In this document: in pieces, positions 20,877 to 31,400 of the stretch
Position numbering within the stretch: position 1 is the first letter of the stretch
Layout of the letters: each line of letters begins with the position of its first letter
DNA from: VRUE01 sp963716245
GTDB lineage: Bacteria > Actinomycetota > Thermoleophilia > Solirubrobacterales > 70-9
Length of the DNA stretch: 64,000 nucleotides
Assembly: GCA_963716245.1 (NCBI GenBank)
Contig: OY970300.1
Location: 1,364,001 to 1,428,000 of the forward strand
Direction of reading: 5' to 3'
Position numbers and translations under genes: made by a program
The notes under the pieces: generated by a model
Told to the model about the DNA's origin: nothing
Seen by the model: the letters and a program-made list of their open reading frames with translations, nothing else
Database searches by the model: none

Positions 20877-22198
20877 GCCGTATGACCGAGGCGCCGAAGG
20901 CAGAGCCGGCAGAGGGCGGGACGGGCGAGAGCCCGTTCGCGACGATCGAGGAGGCGATCGAGGAGATCCGCCGCGGCCGCATGGTCGTCGTCTGCGACGG
21001 CGAGGATCGCGAGAACGAGGGCGACCTGGTCATGGCGGCGCAGTTCGCCACCCCCGAGGCGGTCAACTTCATGGCCAAGGAGGCGCGCGGCCTGATCTGC
21101 CTCGCCCTTACCGCGGAGCGCTGCGAGCAGCTCGGGCTCAAGCTGATGGCGGCGAAGAACGAGGCGCCGCTGCAGACCGCGTTCACGGTGACGATCGAGG
21201 CGGCCGGGGGGGTCAGCACCGGAATCTCGGCCCACGACCGAGCCCACACGATCCAGGTCGCGATCGACCCGAACTCCGGCCCCCGCGACATCGTCGTGCC
21301 CGGCCACATGTTCCCGCTGCGGGCGAAAGACGGCGGCGTGCTCGAGCGGACCGGCCACACCGAGGCCAGCATCGACCTGGCGCGGCTCGCCGGCCTGACG
21401 CCCGCCGGCGTGATCTGCGAGGTGATGAACGACGACGGCACGATGGCCCGCGTCCCCGACCTCGTCCCCTACTGCGAGAAGCACGGGCTGAAGATGGTCA
21501 CCGTCGCCGACCTGATCGCCTACCGGCGCCGCACCGAGAAGCTGGTCGAGCGGGTCGTCGCGACCGCTCTGCCGACCGCCTTCGGCGACTTCTCTGCGGT
21601 CGGCTACCGCTCGCTGGTCGACGACAAACACCACGTCGCGATGGTCAAGGGCGAGGTCGCCGGCGCGAAGGACGTGCTGGTCCGCGTCCACAGCGAGTGC
21701 CTGACCGGCGACGTGTTCCACAGCATGCGCTGCGACTGCGGCGAGCAGCTCGAAGCGGCGCTCTCGATGATCGAGCGCGAGGGCCGCGGCGTCCTGCTCT
21801 ACCTCTCCCAGGAGGGCCGCGGGATCGGCCTGCTCAACAAGCTGAGGGCCTACAAGCTCCAGGAGGAGGGGGCCGACACGGTCGAGGCCAACCTGAAGCT
21901 GGGCCTGCCGGCCGACCTGCGCGACTACGGGATCGGCGCGCAGATCCTCGGCGACCTCGGCCTGACCAGCATCCGCATCCTCACCAACAACCCGAAAAAG
22001 ATCGTCGGCCTCGAGGGCTACGGGCTCTCCGTCAGCGAGCAGGTCCCGATCGAGGCGCCGCCCAACGTCCACAACGAGGCGTACCTGCGGGCCAAGCGCA
22101 GCAAGCTCGGCCACATCCTCCACCACCAGGGCCTGGCCCTCGACGAGGAGATGATCCACGACGAGGAAGAGCGCGACGCGGAGGCGCAGGGTGCCTGA
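20873..22198 (+). CDS. ribBA: bifunctional 3,4-dihydroxy-2-butanone-4-phosphate synthase / GTP cyclohydrolase II
   Basis: Supplies both precursors of lumazine. The N-terminal RibB domain has CDGEDRENEGDLVMAA near residue 43, FTVTIEAAGGVSTGISAHDR and LERTGHTEASIDLARLAG. The C-terminal RibA domain has the zinc site HSECLTGDVFHSMRCDCGEQ, YLSQEGRGIGLLNKL and RILTNNPKKIVGLEGYGL. 441 residues, uninterrupted. The GTG at 20873 is preferred over ATG 20882 because AAAGGAG (20861-20867) is 5 nt from it. It overlaps ribH by 8 nt. Confidence 0.95.
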   Translation: MSRMTEAPKAEPAEGGTGESPFATIEEAIEEIRRGRMVVVCDGEDRENEGDLVMAAQFATPEAVNFMAKEARGLICLALTAERCEQLGLKLMAAKNEAPLQTAFTVTIEAAGGVSTGISAHDRAHTIQVAIDPNSGPRDIVVPGHMFPLRAKDGGVLERTGHTEASIDLARLAGLTPAGVICEVMNDDGTMARVPDLVPYCEKHGLKMVTVADLIAYRRRTEKLVERVVATALPTAFGDFSAVGYRSLVDDKHHVAMVKGEVAGAKDVLVRVHSECLTGDVFHSMRCDCGEQLEAALSMIEREGRGVLLYLSQEGRGIGLLNKLRAYKLQEEGADTVEANLKLGLPADLRDYGIGAQILGDLGLTSIRILTNNPKKIVGLEGYGLSVSEQVPIEAPPNVHNEAYLRAKRSKLGHILHHQGLALDEEMIHDEEERDAEAQGA

Positions 22199-22682
22199 GG
22201 ACGGGGCCTTCCTCGAATCGTTCGAGGACGGCGATCGGCAGATCCTCTCCTCGCTGCGCTTCGCGGTCTGCGTCGGCCGCTTCTACGAGGACCTGGCGCA
22301 GCGGCTGCTGAAGGGGGCGGAGGAGGGCTTCGCCCTGGCCGGCGTGCCGGCGGGCTCGGTCAGCCAGGCCTCGGTGCCGGGCGCCTACGAGCTGCCCTTC
22401 GCGGCAAAGCTGCACGCGCAGAGCGGCGACTTCGCGGGCGTCGCCTGCCTCGGCGTCGTGATCCGCGGCGAGACCGACCACTACGACTTCGTCTGCGCCG
22501 AGGCCGCGCGCGGCATCCAGGACGTGCAGCTGGAGACCGGCGTCCCCTGCTCCTTCGGCGTGATCACCTGCGACACGATGGAGCAGGCCCTCGCCCGCGC
22601 CGGCGGCGGCAAGCGCGACCAGGGCCGCAACGCCGCCCTCACTGTCGCGAAGATGGCGCTGTTGCAGCGGCAGCTCGCCTAG
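22191..22682 (+). CDS. ribH: 6,7-dimethyl-8-ribityllumazine synthase
   Basis: Penultimate step of riboflavin synthesis; family members form icosahedral or pentameric assemblies. 163 residues with FAVCVGRFYEDLAQRLL, VPGAYELPFAAK near 64, the phosphate-binding GVVIRGETDHYDFVC with catalytic histidine near 96, and GVITCDTMEQALARAGG near 122. The GTG at 22191 lies inside the ribBA 3' end (8-nt overlap). Last gene of the operon; a lower-GC gap follows. Confidence 0.93.
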   Translation: MPEDGAFLESFEDGDRQILSSLRFAVCVGRFYEDLAQRLLKGAEEGFALAGVPAGSVSQASVPGAYELPFAAKLHAQSGDFAGVACLGVVIRGETDHYDFVCAEAARGIQDVQLETGVPCSFGVITCDTMEQALARAGGGKRDQGRNAALTVAKMALLQRQLA

Positions 22683-22750
22683 ATCGAAACCGCGTCGCGA
22701 CTCGTTGGCTCGACCCCGCGTCCCGGAAGAGTGCAATCCTGTGAATGTTC

Positions 22751-22765
22751 TTGTCTGAGTGACAA
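22751..22765 (+). promoter_or_regulatory. inverted repeat upstream of the antitoxin-like gene
   Basis: TTGTC-N5-GACAA, a perfect 5-bp dyad ending 16 nt before the GAGAGG Shine-Dalgarno region. Phd/YefM antitoxins commonly bind dyads in their own promoter, so this is a candidate autoregulatory operator (inference). Confidence 0.4.
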
Positions 22766-22787
22766 TACCTCTGAGGAGAGGATGAGC

Positions 22788-23051
22788 ATGAAGACCGATT
22801 GTCCATCCGAGGTCGAGCTGCGAGATGCGGAAGCTCAACTGCCGAATCTGCTCGATTGCGTCGAGAGTGGCCACGCGATCTTGCTGAGCAGGGCTGGCGA
22901 GCCGGCAGCCATGTTGCTCCCGATTTCTAAGCGGCTAAGGCGCCACAATCTTGAGGGGAAGGTGTGGATACACCCGGAGACCGATTGGCCGAGCGGTCAA
23001 GTCGAGGAAATCTCTTATGGCTCTGTCGGGGACTTGGAGATCTCGAACTGA
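22788..23051 (+). CDS. Phd/YefM-type antitoxin-like protein, no toxin partner
   Basis: 87 residues: MKTDCPSEVELRDAEAQLPNLL, then a CVESGHAILLSRAGEPAAMLLPI strand-turn-strand like the DNA-binding N-terminal half of Phd/YefM antitoxins, and a C-terminal EGKVWIHPETDWP segment of the toxin-binding type. ATG 22788 has an SD (GAGGAGAGG, 22773-22781) at good spacing; ATG 22782 is too close. Base composition is clearly lower in GC than neighbours, suggesting acquisition. No toxin ORF lies on either side: ribH is upstream and rpmB directly downstream. Confidence 0.65.
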   Translation: MKTDCPSEVELRDAEAQLPNLLDCVESGHAILLSRAGEPAAMLLPISKRLRRHNLEGKVWIHPETDWPSGQVEEISYGSVGDLEISN

Positions 23052-23074
23052 GCTTCTGTACCATGCACGACCCG

Positions 23075-23266
23075 ATGGCCAAGGTGTGTCACAGCTGCGG
23101 CAAGGGACCGGCGTTCGGCCAGTCCCGGAGCCACTCGATGGTCGCCACCAAGCGACGCTTCGATCCGAACCTGCAGAAGGTCCGGATCGAGGAGCGCGGT
23201 CGCAAGCTGCGCACCTACGTCTGCACCCGGTGTCTGAAGGCCGGCAAGGTCACCAAGGCCGCCTAG
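23075..23266 (+). CDS. rpmB: 50S ribosomal protein L28
   Basis: 63 residues, AKVCHSCGKGPAFGQSRSHS then TKRRFDPNLQKVR and YVCTRCLKAGKVTKA. Two CxxC pairs (CHSC, CTRC) mark the zinc-binding form of L28. TACCAT at 23059-23064 lies 10 nt before the ATG, the same arrangement as rpmF (29876-29881), and both genes start ATGGCC. An in-frame ATG at 23063 is less likely because it overlaps that box. Confidence 0.93.
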   Translation: MAKVCHSCGKGPAFGQSRSHSMVATKRRFDPNLQKVRIEERGRKLRTYVCTRCLKAGKVTKAA

Positions 23267-23290
23267 CGCCCGCTTAGACTCGGGCTCTGA

Positions 23291-24921
23291 ATGCCTGATC
23301 CCAGCATCGCGCGCTTCCGGCGCGTCGTCACGTCCGCGTACGCCTACCTGGACGAGCGCCGTCAGGAGGTCAACGACCTCAACGTCTTCCCGGTCGCCGA
23401 CGGCGACACCGGCGACAACATGGCGATGACGATGCGCGCCGTGATGGAGGAGCTCGACCGGCTCGACGGCCGGGACGTCGACGAGGTCGGCCGCACCGAG
23501 CTGGTCCAGGCGCTCGCGCGGGCGGCGCTGCTCGGCGCCCGCGGCAACTCCGGGGTGATCCTCAGCCAGATCGTCCGCGGCGCCGCCGAGGAGCTGGCCA
23601 GCCGGCCCGGCGAGCTGATCGACCCGGTGCTCGTCGCCTCGGCCTTCGCCAGCGCCGCCGACGCCGCCTACGCCTCGGTCCGCGAGCCGGCCGAGGGGAC
23701 GATGCTGACCGTCTTCCGCGAGATGGCCCACTCGATCGCCCGCCAGCTAGCGCACCTGGAGGCCGAGAAGCAGCGACTCGACCGCGGCGTCAGCGACGAG
23801 CAGCAGGACGCGGTGCTCGCCGAGGTGCTCGAGCAGGCGATCGCCGACGGCCAGCGGGCGGTCGAGCGGACCCCGGAGCAGCTGGAGGTGCTGCGCGAGT
23901 CGGGCGTGGTCGACGCCGGTGGCTACGGACTGGTCCTGATCATGGCCGGGGTCGTCGCCGGGCTGCGCGGCGGCAACGGCGACTCTCCCGAGGTCTCCCA
24001 CCACGAGCCCCCCCGGGTCAGCCGGCCGCACCACGAGGACAGCCGCTACCGCTACTGCACGAACTTCATCGTCTCGGGGAAGGGCCTGCGAGCCCGCGAC
24101 CACCTGCCCCGGCTCGAGGGCCTCGGCGACTCGGTCCTGGTCGTCGGCGACGAGGCGACGCTCAAGGTCCACGTCCACACCGACGAGCCGGAGGCCGCGG
24201 TCGCCCTGTTCGAGGGCGAGGCGGAGGTGACCAACCTCGACGTCGCCGACATGCGCGAGCAGGTGGCGGCGCGGCGGGCCCGGCTGGAGAGCGGCAGGAC
24301 CGGCGTGCTGGCCGTCGCAGCCGGCGAGGGGCTGCAGCGCCTGTTCGCCGAGCTGGGCGCCCACGTGGTCGACGGCGGCGACACCCTGAACCCGTCGACC
24401 TACGAGCTGCTGGCCGGCATCCACGAGGTGGGGGCGGAGGAGGTGCTGGTCCTGCCCAGCTCCTCGAACGTGATCATGGCCGCCGAGCGCGCCTGCGAGC
24501 TCTCCGAGAAGCCCGCCCGCGTGGTGCCGGCGACATCGCAGCAGGCGAGCCTGCTCGCCCTGGTCGAGCTCGACGCCGACGCCTCGCTCGACGACAACGC
24601 CGAGCGGTTGGAGGGGGCGCTGGAGGGGGTCGCCTGCGGCGGCGTCGCCCCCGCCGCGCGCGACGACGCCCAGGGCCGCTTTCGCACGGGCGACGCGGTC
24701 GGCTTCGCGGGGGACGAGATCGTCGCCTGGGGCGGCGCCGGCTCGACCCTGGCGACAACCCTCGCACGCCTCGCGGAGGGCGCCGAGATCGTCACCGTCC
24801 TCGCCGGGGCCGAGGCGCCGATCCCCCTGGAGGAGATCGACACGCACGTCCCTGACGGCGTCGAGGTCGAGAGCCACGAGGGCGGCCAGCCGAGCTGGTG
24901 GTGGCTGCTCGCCGCCCAGTA

Positions 24922-24922
<1 letters not shown>
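23291..24922 (+). CDS. fakA: DAK2-domain fatty acid kinase-like protein (FakA/YloV)
   Basis: 543 residues. The N-terminal DAK2 nucleotide-binding domain has NVFPVADGDTGDNMAMTM near residue 36, LLGARGNSGVILSQIVRG near 79 and EPAEGTMLTVFREM. A central and C-terminal FakA-type region follows (YCTNFIVSGKG, LKVHVHTDEPEAA, LPSSSNVIMAAERA). In Firmicutes FakA phosphorylates fatty acids bound by FakB; in actinobacteria this gene regularly precedes recG, as here (1-nt overlap). TAGACT lies 10 nt before the ATG. Confidence 0.88.
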
Positions 24923-27129
<2,207 letters not shown>

Positions 27130-27131
27130 GC

Positions 27132-27677
27132 ATGCGGGTGATCGCGGGCGAGCTCAAAGGACGGTCCCTGGTCGCGCCGCGCGGCTGGAAGGTGCGGCCG
27201 ACCTCCGACCGCGTCCGCGAGGCGGTCTTCTCGGCGCTCGGCGACGTGACCGGAGCGCGGGTCCTCGACCTCTACTGCGGCACCGGGGCGCTCGCGATCG
27301 AGGCGATCTCCCGGGGGGCCGCCGACGCCACCCTGGTCGACCGCGACACCCGGCCGGCGCTCGGCAACGTCGAACGGCTCGGGCTGGGCGCGCGGGTGGA
27401 TCTGGTCCGCGGCGACGTCGCCCGCTGGGTCGCCGCCGCCGCCTCGGCCGATGCGCGGCGCTTCGATCTCGTCTTCGTCGACGCCCCCTATAGACTCGCC
27501 GACCGCGTGGGGCAGGAGCTCGACACCCATCTCCCCGGGCTGCTGGCGGCGGAGGGCCGAGCGATCGTCGAGAGCGGCGCGCGCCGGCCGCTTCGGATCG
27601 CCTCGCTCGAATGCGTGCGGCAGCGCCGCTACGGCGGCACCGACGTCTCCTTCTACGCTGCGCCCGAGGCGGGCTGA
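27132..27677 (+). CDS. rsmD: 16S rRNA (guanine-966 N2)-methyltransferase
   Basis: 181 residues: N-terminal MRVIAGELKGRSLVAPRG and RPTSDRVREAVFSALG, SAM-binding VLDLYCGTGALAIEAISRGA near residue 44, and the catalytic FVDAPY motif near 115 (DPPY-type, here DAPY). It starts 2 nt after recG and its stop overlaps coaD (TGATG), the recG-rsmD-coaD order being typical of actinobacteria. Confidence 0.92.
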   Translation: MRVIAGELKGRSLVAPRGWKVRPTSDRVREAVFSALGDVTGARVLDLYCGTGALAIEAISRGAADATLVDRDTRPALGNVERLGLGARVDLVRGDVARWVAAAASADARRFDLVFVDAPYRLADRVGQELDTHLPGLLAAEGRAIVESGARRPLRIASLECVRQRRYGGTDVSFYAAPEAG

Positions 27678-28177
27678 TGGCGGAGCGAAACGGCACCGTG
27701 GTCTGCCCCGGCAGCTACGACCCCGTCACCAACGGTCACCTCGACATCATCACCCGCAGCTCCGAGGTCTTCGAGCGCGTCGTCGTCGGCATCGTCAACA
27801 ACCCGATGCGCAAGGACAAGACCCTGTTCACCGCCGAGGAGCGCCGCGGGCTGATCGAAGAGGCGACGGCGAGCCTCGGCAACGTCGAGGCGCGGATCTT
27901 CTCCAACCTGCTGGTTGAGTTCGCGCGGGAACAGGGGGCGAGGGCGATCGTCAAGGGCCTGCGCGCGATCTCCGACTTCGAGTACGAGTTCGAGATGGCG
28001 CAGCTGAACCGCAAGCTCGACCCCGGGATCGAGAGCATCTACATGATCGCCTCGCCTCAGTACAGCTTCCTCTCCTCGACGGGGGTGAAGGAAATGGCGA
28101 CCTTCGGCGGCGACGTCTCGGACCTCGTGCCGACTCCGGTCGCGGCCGCGATGGCAGGACGCCTGGGCGAGAGGTAG
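27677..28177 (+). CDS. coaD: phosphopantetheine adenylyltransferase
   Basis: Penultimate step of coenzyme A synthesis. 166 residues with the nucleotidyltransferase motif CPGSYDPVTNGHLDII (T/HxGH) near residue 10, VGIVNNPMRKDK, and LSSTGVKEMA (ISSTxVR-like) near 128. ATG 27677 overlaps the rsmD stop by one base; an upstream in-frame extension would run inside rsmD and has no support. Confidence 0.94.
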   Translation: MAERNGTVVCPGSYDPVTNGHLDIITRSSEVFERVVVGIVNNPMRKDKTLFTAEERRGLIEEATASLGNVEARIFSNLLVEFAREQGARAIVKGLRAISDFEYEFEMAQLNRKLDPGIESIYMIASPQYSFLSSTGVKEMATFGGDVSDLVPTPVAAAMAGRLGER

Positions 28178-28279
28178 GCTTTCCAGCGCCGGGGACGTGG
28201 GCGAGAGCTTGCAGAAATCCCAGGAAATAACCGCCTCTTCCCCGAAATCTCCACTTACACGTAGGCTTACGACCTTCTC

Positions 28280-28762
28280 ATGGACGTCCTTGTTCTCATA
28301 GACAAGCTGGACGACGTTGTCCACAACGCCCGGCCCGTGCCGCTCACGGACCAGGTGCGCGTGGATCGCGAGGAGATCTACGACCTCCTCGACCAGATGC
28401 GCGCGACGATCCCCGAGGAGATCAAGCAGGCGCGCTGGATCGTCAAGGAGCGCCAGGAGATGCTCGCCGAGGCCAAACGCGAGGCGGAGCGGATCGTGCG
28501 CGAGGCGCGCGAGCAGCAGGCCCGCCTGATCTCCGACGAGGAGGTCACCAAGCAGGCGGAGCGCGCGGCCGACGAGATCGTCGAGGACGCCCGCACGCGC
28601 GAGCGCGAGATCCGGCTCGGCGCCGAGGACTACGCCGACGAGATCCTCAACACGCTCGAGGTCAACCTCCAGAAGTTCCTCGCGGCCGTGCAGCGCGGCC
28701 GCGACCGGCTCGCCGGCCGTGAGGAAGAGCAGCCGGTCGCCGAGCTGGACGAGCAGGCGTAG
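28280..28762 (+). CDS. coiled-coil protein related to the actinobacterial division factor SepIVA/DivIVA group
   Basis: 160 residues, strongly charged. After MDVLVLIDKLDDVVHNARPVP comes a continuous helical region (about residues 36-145) with heptad-like spacing, including EEIKQARWIVKERQEML and AEDYADEILNTLEVNLQKFL. Size, composition and position beside coaD, the DUF177 gene and the rpmF-rnc-smc block match mycobacterial SepIVA (Rv2927c), which acts in division and envelope organisation. Assignment is by context and sequence pattern only. TAGGCT at 28262-28267 is a possible -10. Confidence 0.7.
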   Translation: MDVLVLIDKLDDVVHNARPVPLTDQVRVDREEIYDLLDQMRATIPEEIKQARWIVKERQEMLAEAKREAERIVREAREQQARLISDEEVTKQAERAADEIVEDARTREREIRLGAEDYADEILNTLEVNLQKFLAAVQRGRDRLAGREEEQPVAELDEQA

Positions 28763-28765
28763 CGC

Positions 28766-29293
28766 CTACTCGAGCTTCAGCTCCTTGAGCTTGTCCCAGC
28801 GGGGGTCGACGACCGCGTCGTGCTCGTGGTCCCCCGGGTCGGCGTCGTTCAGCGGCTCGCCGCAGACCGGGCAGAGGCCGGCGCAGTCGGGGCGGCAGAG
28901 GATCTGGGTCGGCAGGGTGAGCACGGCCGCGTCGTGCGCCCAGCGGGCCGCGTCGAGGCGGTCGTCGACCACGTAGGGGCTGCGCAGCTCTTCGTCGTCG
29001 GTGTTGGACTGGTCGACCTCCCGCGCGTCGACCTCCCGCTCCAGGACCGCCGGCTCCAGGCAGCGCATGCAGGGCCCCTCGATCCGCAGCGGGAAGCGCA
29101 GCCGGAAGGCGTACCCGTTGGTCGGCCGGGAGACGTCGAGCCTGGCATCGACCGCGTCGCTTGCCGGCGCGTAGGTCTGCCCGCCCAGGGCGAGTGGATC
29201 GAGCCGCACCGCGAGGTCGAGTCGCGTTCCCTCTCCGTGGGAGAGGAAGAGCCTCCCCAGCTCGATGGTCGTCGTGGTCCTCGATTTCGCCAT
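28766..29293 (-). CDS. DUF177 (YceD) family protein
   Basis: 175 residues with the family's conserved cysteines: EGPCMRCLEPAVLEREVD near residue 75 and the C-terminal LCRPDCAGLCPVCGEPLND near 135. In many bacteria this gene sits directly upstream of rpmF on the same strand and affects 23S rRNA accumulation. Here it is on the opposite strand, convergent to the SepIVA-like gene and divergent from a methyltransferase placed before rpmF. GGAGG lies 8 nt upstream of the ATG. Confidence 0.88.
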   Translation of the reverse strand: MAKSRTTTTIELGRLFLSHGEGTRLDLAVRLDPLALGGQTYAPASDAVDARLDVSRPTNGYAFRLRFPLRIEGPCMRCLEPAVLEREVDAREVDQSNTDDEELRSPYVVDDRLDAARWAHDAAVLTLPTQILCRPDCAGLCPVCGEPLNDADPGDHEHDAVVDPRWDKLKELKLE

Positions 29294-29348
29294 GGTCGAT
29301 CCTCCGCTCGGCCGCGACTACGATGGCACCTCCCGACGAGGTTACGGA

Positions 29349-29843
29349 ATGGATCGATTCGACTGGACGCCAGACGAGTACTTGGAGCGCATCCGCGCCA
29401 AGATCCCGCGCTACGACGAGCTCCAGGAGCAGGCCGTCGCGGCGATTCCCTTCCCGCCCGAGCGGGTCCTGGAGCTCGGCATGGGAACCGGCGAGACGAC
29501 GCGGCGGCTGATCGAGGCGTATCCCGACGCCTGGGTGATCGGTCTGGACTCCAGCCCTGACATGGTCTTTCGCGCCCGCCAGAGCTACGACGACGTGCAG
29601 CTGGCCCGCATGGAGGACCCGCTTCCCGACGGGCCGTGGGACCTCGTCATCTCGGTCCTCTCGGTCAACGACCTCAGCGACGAGCAGAAGCAGTCGCTGT
29701 TCCGTCGCCTGCGCGAGCAGGCGCGCTCGGTCGTGATCGGCGACGCCTTCGAGCCGCAGCAGCTGGAGAACCTCCTGTACTGGTCGGAGGGGGAGGTCAC
29801 CTGGCAGGCTGACGGGCTGGCGGTGGTGCGCGCGACGTATTGA
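29349..29843 (+). CDS. class I SAM-dependent methyltransferase
   Basis: 164 residues starting MDRFDWTPDEYLERIRAKIPRY. SAM-binding motif I is VLELGMGTGETTRRL near residue 44, acidic motif II GLDSSPDMVFRARQ near 68, and motif IV is WDLVISVLSVNDLSDEQK. The substrate is unknown. The ATG at 29349 has a GAGG about 7 nt upstream; an in-frame ATG at 29265 would overlap the divergent DUF177 gene. It separates DUF177 from rpmF, unlike the common arrangement. Confidence 0.78.
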   Translation: MDRFDWTPDEYLERIRAKIPRYDELQEQAVAAIPFPPERVLELGMGTGETTRRLIEAYPDAWVIGLDSSPDMVFRARQSYDDVQLARMEDPLPDGPWDLVISVLSVNDLSDEQKQSLFRRLREQARSVVIGDAFEPQQLENLLYWSEGEVTWQADGLAVVRATY

Positions 29844-29875
29844 GCGGGCCCGGCCCCTCTCGCGACACGTTGCAC

Positions 29876-29881
29876 TACCAT
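29876..29881 (+). promoter_or_regulatory. -10 box of rpmF
   Basis: TACCAT, 10 nt before the rpmF ATG, identical in hexamer and spacing to the one before rpmB (23059-23064). This suggests the two zinc-type ribosomal protein genes share a promoter type. Confidence 0.4.
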
Positions 29882-29891
29882 TCCGCGACCG

Positions 29892-30104
29892 ATGGCCGTC
29901 CCGAAGAAGAGAACTTCCAGCGCGCGGCGCGACAAGCGACGCGCCACGCACACGGCGGGCAAGGCGCGGCTGAACAGCTGCCCGAAATGCCACAGCCCGC
30001 GGCTGCCGCACCGGGTCTGCCCGACCTGCGGCACCTACAAGGGCCGTGAGGTGGTCGAGCACAAAGTGATCGACCCGACCACCGCAGCACCCGAATCCGA
30101 GTAG
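29892..30104 (+). CDS. rpmF: 50S ribosomal protein L32
   Basis: 70 residues beginning AVPKKRTSSARRDKRRATHT, with two zinc-binding CxxC pairs (CPKC and CPTC) around the PRLPHRV turn. It ends 2 nt before plsX; the rpmF-plsX pair is very widely conserved. Confidence 0.95.
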   Translation: MAVPKKRTSSARRDKRRATHTAGKARLNSCPKCHSPRLPHRVCPTCGTYKGREVVEHKVIDPTTAAPESE

Positions 30105-30106
30105 GA

Positions 30107-31135
30107 ATGCCCGCCGCAGGCGGGATCGTCGTCGCTCTCGACGGATACGGGGCGGAGCAGGGATTCGACGTGCTGGCCGAGGGGGCGCGGATGGCTGCGG
30201 CCGACGGGATCCGGCTGCGGGTCTTCGGGCCGGCCGACGAGTTGGGCCTCGACCGCGAGGCGGGGATCGAGGTCGTGCTGACCCCCGAGTGGATCTCCAA
30301 CGAGGAGGAGCCGGTGCCGGCGGTGCGGGCCAAGGAGGGCGCGTCGGTCGTGCTCGCCGCCCGCGAGGTGGCCGAGGGGCGGGCCGGGGCGATGGTCAGC
30401 CACGGCTCGACCGGGGCGACGATGGCCGCCGCGACCTTCGGCCTGCGCCGCATGCGCGGCGTGCAGCGTCCCGCCCTGGCGGTCCGCCTGCCGGTCCCCG
30501 GCAGGCCGGTGCTCTTCCTCGACGTCGGCGCCAACGTCGAGGTACGCGCGCAGCACCTCGTCCAGTTCGCCTACCTCGGCGCCGCCTTCAGTCAGGCGGT
30601 GCTGGGAGTCGACTCACCCCGTGTGGCGCTGCTCACGGTCGGCGAGGAGTCGGGCAAGGGCAGGGAGGAGACGGTCGCCGCGCACGCCCTGCTCGCTGAG
30701 GCCGAGGGAATCGAGTTCGCCGGCAACGTCGAGGGTGCCGACCTGCCGTCGGGAGCCGCCGACGTCGTCGTCACCGACGGCTTCACCGGCAACGTCGCGC
30801 TGAAGCTGATGGAGGGGACGGCACGCACGGTCGCCGGCGCGCTCGGCGACGCGGCGCGCTCCAACCCGCTCGCCGCCCTGGGCGGCCTGCTGATGCGCCC
30901 GGCGCTCGGTGGGCTGCGCCGCGAGCTGCGCCCGGACGCGACCGGGGGTGCGATCCTGCTCGGCCTGCGCGGCGTCGCGGTCGTCGGCCACGGCAGCGCC
31001 GGGGCGGAGGGAATCGCCAACGCGGTGCGGCTGGCAGCGCGTTGCGTCGAGCTGGACGCGGTCGGGCGCACCGCTGCCCTGCTCAGGGCCGGCGCGGCGA
31101 CGCGCGGGCAGATGGCGGACGGCGTCGGCGCGTGA
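30107..31135 (+). CDS. plsX: phosphate acyltransferase PlsX
   Basis: Makes acyl-phosphate from acyl-ACP for phospholipid synthesis. 342 residues with AREVAEGRAGAMVSHGSTGATMAAA near 100, FLDVGANVEVRAQHLVQFAYLG near 139, GEESGKGREE and DVVVTDGFTGNVALKLMEG near 215. The N-terminal strand reads VVALDGYGAEQG rather than the usual DAMGGDxAP, so the first nucleotide-site loop is unusual. It precedes acpP and rnc as in most bacteria. Confidence 0.9.
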   Translation: MPAAGGIVVALDGYGAEQGFDVLAEGARMAAADGIRLRVFGPADELGLDREAGIEVVLTPEWISNEEEPVPAVRAKEGASVVLAAREVAEGRAGAMVSHGSTGATMAAATFGLRRMRGVQRPALAVRLPVPGRPVLFLDVGANVEVRAQHLVQFAYLGAAFSQAVLGVDSPRVALLTVGEESGKGREETVAAHALLAEAEGIEFAGNVEGADLPSGAADVVVTDGFTGNVALKLMEGTARTVAGALGDAARSNPLAALGGLLMRPALGGLRRELRPDATGGAILLGLRGVAVVGHGSAGAEGIANAVRLAARCVELDAVGRTAALLRAGAATRGQMADGVGA

Positions 31136-31142
31136 TGGGAAG

Positions 31143-31400
31143 ATGCAGCCAGCGATGACCCGCGACGAAGTGCTCAACCTTGTCCGCGACCACCTCGCCG
31201 AGGAGCTCGAAGTCGACGCCGGCTCGATCGGCGAGGCGACCCGGTTCAAGGACGACCTCGACGCCGACTCCCTCGACCTCTACGAGCTGGTGATGGAGCT
31301 GGAGGATCGATACGGCATCAAGGTCTCAGAGCAGGAGGCGGCGCGAATCGAGACGGTCGGGGACGCCGTCTCCTTCGTCGTGGAGCACGCTCCCGCGTGA
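31143..31400 (+). CDS. acpP: acyl carrier protein
   Basis: Carries growing acyl chains on phosphopantetheine attached to the serine of FKDDLDADSLDLYELVM. 85 residues from ATG 31143; ATG 31155 (MTRDEVLNLVRDHL) is nearly as likely, since GGGAAG (31137-31142) abuts the first ATG and lies 12 nt from the second. Acidic throughout, as expected. The rnc GTG overlaps its stop. Confidence 0.92.
   Translation: MQPAMTRDEVLNLVRDHLAEELEVDAGSIGEATRFKDDLDADSLDLYELVMELEDRYGIKVSEQEAARIETVGDAVSFVVEHAPA

Noticed and set aside
22683..23290. Complete toxin-antitoxin module
   Set aside because: No second small ORF with toxin features; the adjacent downstream gene is ribosomal protein L28.
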